Assembly (NCBI RefSeq): GCF_042650645.1
Contig: NZ_JBHSBI010000008.1
Coordinates: 124,001 to 188,000 of the forward strand
Source: Nonomuraea purpurea
Lineage (GTDB): Bacteria > Actinomycetota > Actinomycetes > Streptosporangiales > Streptosporangiaceae
DNA: 64,000 nt
Direction: 5' to 3'
Of this stretch, positions 59,899-64,000 are shown one piece after another. How positions within the stretch are numbered: position 1 is the first letter of the stretch; every line of letters begins with the position of its first letter. Under the pieces are notes generated by a model. That model made no database searches. It was not told the origin of the DNA and saw only the letters and a program-made list of their open reading frames with translations. The translations under genes and the position numbers were made by a program.

Positions 59899-61632
59899 AT
59901 GGGTGTGGAACTCCGAGTTCTGGGCCCGTTGCAGGTGCGGGTTCCCGGGATGCGGGTCGACGGAGGCCCGCTCAAGCAGCGGCTCCTGCTGGCGATGCTG
60001 CTGTGCCGGGCGAACAACGTGGTGTCCAAAACAACGCTGGCGGCCGACCTTTGGGACGAACTTCCGCCCGCCAGCGCACGCAAGAATATTCAGGTCTACG
60101 TCTCGCAACTGAGAAAGGTGCTCGGCGACCGAATCCAAAACGCGGGTTATGGTTATGCCCTTTCCGTGCAGGCCGACGAACTCGACCTGTTCAGATTCGA
60201 CAGCCTGGTGCTCGCCGGCCATAAATGCGCGCGGGCAGGCCGGGTTGCAGCCGCGGCCAAACTCCTGTCGGAGGCGGTGTCCCTGCGCACGGCCGAGCCG
60301 CTCGCGGACCTGCTGCAGAACTCCTGGGCGGCGGCGGAGTCCGAACGGCTCGAACGGCGGGTGGTGACCGCCTACGAGGACTGGGCCGACCTCGCGATCG
60401 AACTCGGGCAGTACGAGAGCGTACTGACCGGCGTCGACGACGTTCTGGTCAGACATCCGCACCGCGACCGCGTCCGCGCCGCCAAGATGGCGGCCCTGGC
60501 CGGTGCGGGGCGCGCCCAGGAGGCGCTGTCCTGCTACGAGGAGCACCGCCAGAAGCTCGCCCACGACCTCGGCCTGGATCCCAGCCCCGCACTGCGCGCC
60601 GTCTACGACAAGATCCTCTACCAGAGCTTGGGCCCGGCGAAGCCGGCGCGGGCGGACAACCGCACGCTCGACCCGGTCTACCTCCCGCCGAAGAACGCGG
60701 ACTTCGTCGGCCGCGCCGCCGAGACCCAGGCGCTCGCGGCCTTTCTGGACAGCCGTTCCTCCTCGGCCGGCCCGGCCGTCATCACCGGGCCCATCGGCAT
60801 CGGAAAGACGGCGCTCGCCGTTCACGTCGCGCACATGATGCGCGACCTCTTCCCCGACGGGATCGTGGTCGTCAAACTGCACGACGCCGCCTCCCACCCG
60901 CTGCCCGCCTCCGAGGTGCTGCGGCAACTGCTGCACGCCGTCGGGCTGGAGGAGTGCGAGAACGTGGACAGCGCCATCGCGCTGTGGCGGTCGTGGCTGG
61001 CCCAGCAGCGCATCCTCGTCATCGTCGACGACGCCCCCGACGAGGCGAGCGTCAGGTACCTGCTGCCCAGCTTCGGGGCCAGCAGGGTCCTGGTCACCAG
61101 CAGGATGCGGCTGAGCACGCTCGACTCCGTCATGCGCCTGGAACTGGCCGTCCTGTCCCCGCAGGAGGGCCTTGAGCTGCTGGGCCGGATCATCGGGCTG
61201 CACCGGGTGATGCGGGATCTCGACGGAGCCGAGCGGCTGCTGCGTGCCTGCGCCCTGCACCCGCTGGCCATCCGCGCCGCCGCCGCGCGCCTGGTGGCCC
61301 TTCCCTACCTGTCCTGCGACCGGCTCGCCGCCCGCCTGGAGGCGGCGCCGGAGTTCGATGACTTCGACATCGGGGACATCTCCGTCGGCACGCTCTATTC
61401 GAGTGGATTGCTGAGGCTTCCTCCCGCCTGGAGAGAGGCCGTCAGGGGGCTGGCGGCCCTTCCCGGCCGCACGTTCACCCTCGACGCGGTCGGCTCGCAC
61501 ACCGACGTGTTCGAGGCGCTCATCGAGGCGAACATCGTCACCTGCCCGTCAGGAGACGTGGGCGCGCATTCGGTAATGTTCTCGATGGCGCCCCTGGTCC
61601 AGCGGTACGCCCTGCTGCTGCGCGAGACCTAG
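59899..61632 (+). CDS. SARP/AfsR-type transcriptional regulator with NB-ARC domain
   Basis: 577 residues. N-terminal OmpR-type winged helix (VELRVLGPLQVRVPG, LVVSK-like loop) and the bacterial transcriptional activator domain (about 95-245, EALSCYEEHRQKLAHDLGLD). Then comes an NB-ARC/STAND ATPase with P-loop TGPIGIGKTALAV at about 296-308, VIVDDAPDEASV as the Walker B region, and RVLVTSRMRLS. The C-terminus is truncated relative to full AfsR and lacks TPRs. SARPs usually switch on antibiotic clusters. GAGGAG precedes the ATG. Its stop overlaps the pepN-type stop (CTAG). Confidence 0.93.
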   Translation: MGVELRVLGPLQVRVPGMRVDGGPLKQRLLLAMLLCRANNVVSKTTLAADLWDELPPASARKNIQVYVSQLRKVLGDRIQNAGYGYALSVQADELDLFRFDSLVLAGHKCARAGRVAAAAKLLSEAVSLRTAEPLADLLQNSWAAAESERLERRVVTAYEDWADLAIELGQYESVLTGVDDVLVRHPHRDRVRAAKMAALAGAGRAQEALSCYEEHRQKLAHDLGLDPSPALRAVYDKILYQSLGPAKPARADNRTLDPVYLPPKNADFVGRAAETQALAAFLDSRSSSAGPAVITGPIGIGKTALAVHVAHMMRDLFPDGIVVVKLHDAASHPLPASEVLRQLLHAVGLEECENVDSAIALWRSWLAQQRILVIVDDAPDEASVRYLLPSFGASRVLVTSRMRLSTLDSVMRLELAVLSPQEGLELLGRIIGLHRVMRDLDGAERLLRACALHPLAIRAAAARLVALPYLSCDRLAARLEAAPEFDDFDIGDISVGTLYSSGLLRLPPAWREAVRGLAALPGRTFTLDAVGSHTDVFEALIEANIVTCPSGDVGAHSVMFSMAPLVQRYALLLRET

Positions 61633-64000
61633 TCGGAGCCGGCGCGGTTGCGCAGGGTGCGGCCGACGATGCCGGCGCCTTCGAGGATCATCCGCGCGAG
61701 CGGCCCCGGAGGGTTCCGCGCCGCCAGGTAGTCGTGCGCCGCCCGGACGGTCTCCGGCTCGGCGACGAACCTGGGGAAGCAGCCGAGCGCGAAGGTCTGG
61801 GCCGCGTCCGGCTCCCATTCACGGTAGATCCGGCCGACCGCCGCGAAGTAACGTTCCCGATAGGGGGCCAGGAGTTCGGGGCGGTGCGCGTCCTGGAAGC
61901 CGTCGACGGTGTGACGCAGCACGTCGCCGGCCAGGGCCCCGCTCACGATCGCCGCCCACGTGGCCGCCTTGGCCTCGGCGGTGGGCACGGCCGCGCGGCA
62001 CCTGGCCGCCCAATACGTTCCTGTCGCGGTGGGATCGCGGCGCGATTCTTCCGCGATGTCCGCCTCGCCGAGACGCCCGCCGCCGACCAGGGCGCAGAGC
62101 AGCCTCCAGCGCAGGTCCGCGTCCACCGCGAGCCCGTCGGGCACGGCGGCGCCGCTCCAGATCCCGTGGAGACGTTCCAGGTCCAAGGGCCTGATCGCGA
62201 CCGAGGTCAGGGCCCTGACGTAGACGAGTTGCCGGTCGCTTCCCGGCTCCGCCACGGCCAGGGCGGCGTGCAGGGCGTCCGCGAGCCGGGCCAGGCACCG
62301 CCGGCGCCACGTGGGGCCCTCGTACATCACCGCCGCGTTGCGGGCCTGGGTCAGCAACGCCTCCAGCACGGCGACGTCCAGGCCCGCGCCCGGCGCGGCG
62401 CTGTTCATGCCCGCTTCCGCGCCCAGGCCGGAGACGACCAGGCTGACGTAGTCGCGGGCGCGCAGTTCGCCGTCGCGGGTCATGTCCCAGGCGGCCGACC
62501 AGCACAGAACGCTCGGCAACGGGTCCTCGAAGGCGTTGACGCCACCGCCGAGCAGCGTGGCCAGGGAGCCCTCGTCCAGGCGGATCTTGGCGTAGCCGAG
62601 GTCGTCGTCGTTGAGCAGCACCAGGTCGGGCCGCTCGACGCCCACCAGCTCCGGCACCGCCGTACGGGCTCCCGACACCTCCAGCTCCACCCGTCGTGTC
62701 CGTCTGAGCACGCCGTCCCGCGCCGTGTACAGGCCGATGGCGATCCGGTGCGCGCGCAGAGCAGGCCACTCGGGACGGGCCTCCTGGAGCACCGCGAACT
62801 CGCTGAACCTGCCCTCCAGGACGGCGAAGTCCGGGCGCAGCGTGTTGACGCCCGCGGTCTCCAGCCACTGCCTCGACCAGGCGGACAGGTCGCGCCCGCT
62901 CGTCCGCTCCAAGGCGCCGAGCAGGTCGGGCAGGGAGGTGTTGCGCCACTTGTGGGCCTCGAAGTAGTCGCGCACCGCGGCCAGGAAGTTCTCCTGCCCC
63001 ACGTACGCGGCCAGCTGCTTGAGCACGCTGGCGCCCTTGGCGTAGGTGATGCCGTCGAAGTTGACCTCGACGGCGCGCACGTCGGGGATGTCGGCGGCGA
63101 CCGGGTGCGTGCCGGGCATCTGGTCCTGGGTGTAGGCCCAGGTCTTGCGCACCTTGGCGAAGGTGGTCCACGCGCCCCTGCCCCAGCGGGTGGCCTCCGC
63201 CAGGCACAACACGCTCGCGTAGGTGGCGAACGACTCGTTCAGCCACAGGTCGCCCCACCAGCGCATGGTGACCAGGTCGCCGAACCACATGTGCGCCAGT
63301 TCGTGCAGGATCACCTCGGCGCGGCGCTCGACGTCGGCGTCGGTGACGCGCGAGCGGAAGAGCAGACCCTCCTGGAGGGTGACGCATCCGGCGTTCTCCA
63401 TCGCCCCGGCGTTGAACTCGGGCACGAAGAGCTGGTCGTACTTGCCGAACGGGTACCAGATGCCGAAGATCTTGTGGAAGAAGTCGAAGCCCTGCCGGGT
63501 GAGCTCGAAGACGTCGCCCGCGTCCAGGTGCCCGGCGAGCGAGGCGCGGCAGTAGAGGCCGAGCGGGATGCCGGCGTGCTCCGACCTGACTTCGTGGTAG
63601 GGCCCCGCGCACAGGGCGGTGACGTAGGTGGAGATGGCCGGGGTGGGCGGGAAGTGCCAGCGGCCGTCGCCGACGTCGTCGGGCGCGGCGTTGGAGACGA
63701 CCTTCCAGTCCTTCGGCGCGCGCACGGTCAGTTCGAAGGGGGCTTTGAGGTCGGGCTGGTCGAAGCAGGCGTACACGCGGTGCGCGTCGGCCGTCTGGAA
63801 CTTGGTGTAGAGGTACACCTCGCCGTCCAGTGGGTCGACGAAGCGGTGCAGGCCCTCTCCCGTGCGCGAGTAGGCGCAGGTGGCCTCGATGCGTAACTCG
63901 TTGTCGTCCGCGATGCCGGGGAGGGGGAGGCGGCCCTTCGCCGGGTCATATGCCGAAATATCAAGGTCTGCGCCGTTGAGCGTAGCCTTGTGGATCTCCG
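61629..64000 (-). CDS. pepN: Aminopeptidase N, M1 family (N-terminus beyond right edge)
   Basis: The minus-strand frame is open to base 64000, so about 790 residues of an ~850-residue enzyme are present. The visible N-terminus includes YSRTGEGLHRFVDPLDGEVY and VYACFDQPDLKAPFEL. The substrate loop FNAGAMENAG and the zinc site VILHELAHMWFGD, with its third ligand in NESFATY, identify M1 aminopeptidases. It is a cytosolic zinc exopeptidase that trims peptides. The GTG at 63818 is an internal codon, not the start; the true start lies outside the window. Codon usage is ordinary apart from one TTA near the N-terminus. Confidence 0.96.
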   Translation of the reverse strand, partial: EIHKATLNGADLDISAYDPAKGRLPLPGIADDNELRIEATCAYSRTGEGLHRFVDPLDGEVYLYTKFQTADAHRVYACFDQPDLKAPFELTVRAPKDWKVVSNAAPDDVGDGRWHFPPTPAISTYVTALCAGPYHEVRSEHAGIPLGLYCRASLAGHLDAGDVFELTRQGFDFFHKIFGIWYPFGKYDQLFVPEFNAGAMENAGCVTLQEGLLFRSRVTDADVERRAEVILHELAHMWFGDLVTMRWWGDLWLNESFATYASVLCLAEATRWGRGAWTTFAKVRKTWAYTQDQMPGTHPVAADIPDVRAVEVNFDGITYAKGASVLKQLAAYVGQENFLAAVRDYFEAHKWRNTSLPDLLGALERTSGRDLSAWSRQWLETAGVNTLRPDFAVLEGRFSEFAVLQEARPEWPALRAHRIAIGLYTARDGVLRRTRRVELEVSGARTAVPELVGVERPDLVLLNDDDLGYAKIRLDEGSLATLLGGGVNAFEDPLPSVLCWSAAWDMTRDGELRARDYVSLVVSGLGAEAGMNSAAPGAGLDVAVLEALLTQARNAAVMYEGPTWRRRCLARLADALHAALAVAEPGSDRQLVYVRALTSVAIRPLDLERLHGIWSGAAVPDGLAVDADLRWRLLCALVGGGRLGEADIAEESRRDPTATGTYWAARCRAAVPTAEAKAATWAAIVSGALAGDVLRHTVDGFQDAHRPELLAPYRERYFAAVGRIYREWEPDAAQTFALGCFPRFVAEPETVRAAHDYLAARNPPGPLARMILEGAGIVGRTLRNRAGSD

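Noticed and set aside
59671..63896. Long minus-strand (59671-61500) and plus-strand (61734-63896) frames over the SARP and pepN genes
   Set aside because: They are antisense shadows; the genes on the opposite strand have complete catalytic motifs.

Overview
The window is GC-rich DNA with actinobacterial gene style: frequent GTG starts, many 4-base ATGA/GTGA stop-start overlaps, DUF1996 and SPW-repeat proteins, a SARP regulator, and a nitrate-sensing kinase with a roadblock partner. A filamentous actinomycete, probably of the Streptosporangiales (Nonomuraea-like), is my inference. I see no rRNA, tRNA, CRISPR array or transposase. Very long open frames on the strand opposite real genes are common here and are not annotated.

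Layout. (1) 1-8.0 kb, minus strand: a secreted DNRLRE/LamG protein followed by a large RHS/YD-repeat protein that runs off the left edge. (2) 8.1-12.1 kb, minus: photolyase, a small lipoprotein and a DUF1996 protein with a duplicated N-terminal module and N/D/Q/G-rich linkers. (3) 12.3-13.8 kb, plus: an SPW membrane protein and an SDR. (4) 13.9-25.4 kb: a hopanoid locus, hpnD, DMT transporter, GT28-like glycosyltransferase (opposite strand), NodB deacetylase, hpnC, hpnE, a 21-codon ORF, polyprenyl synthase, shc, an hpnG-ispH fusion and hpnH. (5) 25.5-30.3 kb: MarR/SPW divergent pair, GH15 enzyme, a second MarR, and an ArsR-type regulator. (6) 30.4-37.5 kb: nitrate-sensing kinase plus roadblock protein, diverging from an SsuA/NMT1-type ABC uptake operon (binding protein and two permeases, no ATPase) that ends in an O-methyltransferase. 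(7) 37.7-49.3 kb: a LacI-controlled carbohydrate locus (DUF2264 protein, LacI, TIM-barrel isomerase, CUT1 ABC transporter, putative glycosidase-like protein, two D-2-hydroxyacid dehydrogenases, enolase-superfamily enzyme) with four matching LacI-type operators. (8) 49.6-53.6 kb: small membrane proteins, an XRE/Sel1-type regulator, a secreted EEP nuclease/phosphatase-like protein and the deletion scar of an ABC exporter. (9) 53.6-61.6 kb: SUKH protein, a LuxI-type acyl-homoserine-lactone synthase homologue, a convergent penicillin-acylase-family hydrolase, a secreted tandem-repeat protein, a LuxR-type regulator and a SARP regulator. (10) 61.6 kb to the right edge: a partial M1 aminopeptidase N.

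The most unusual part is region 9. A LuxI homologue retaining the family's conserved residues at nearly canonical spacing is unexpected in an actinomycete. It lies 8 bp from a convergent Ntn hydrolase of the family that contains AHL acylases, with two regulators nearby. This could be a make-and-break acyl-lactone signalling system, though the chemistry is inferred. Other notable items are the HpnG-IspH fusion, the translationally coupled 21-residue ORF in the hopanoid operon, and the ABC-exporter scar that keeps its promoter/operator.
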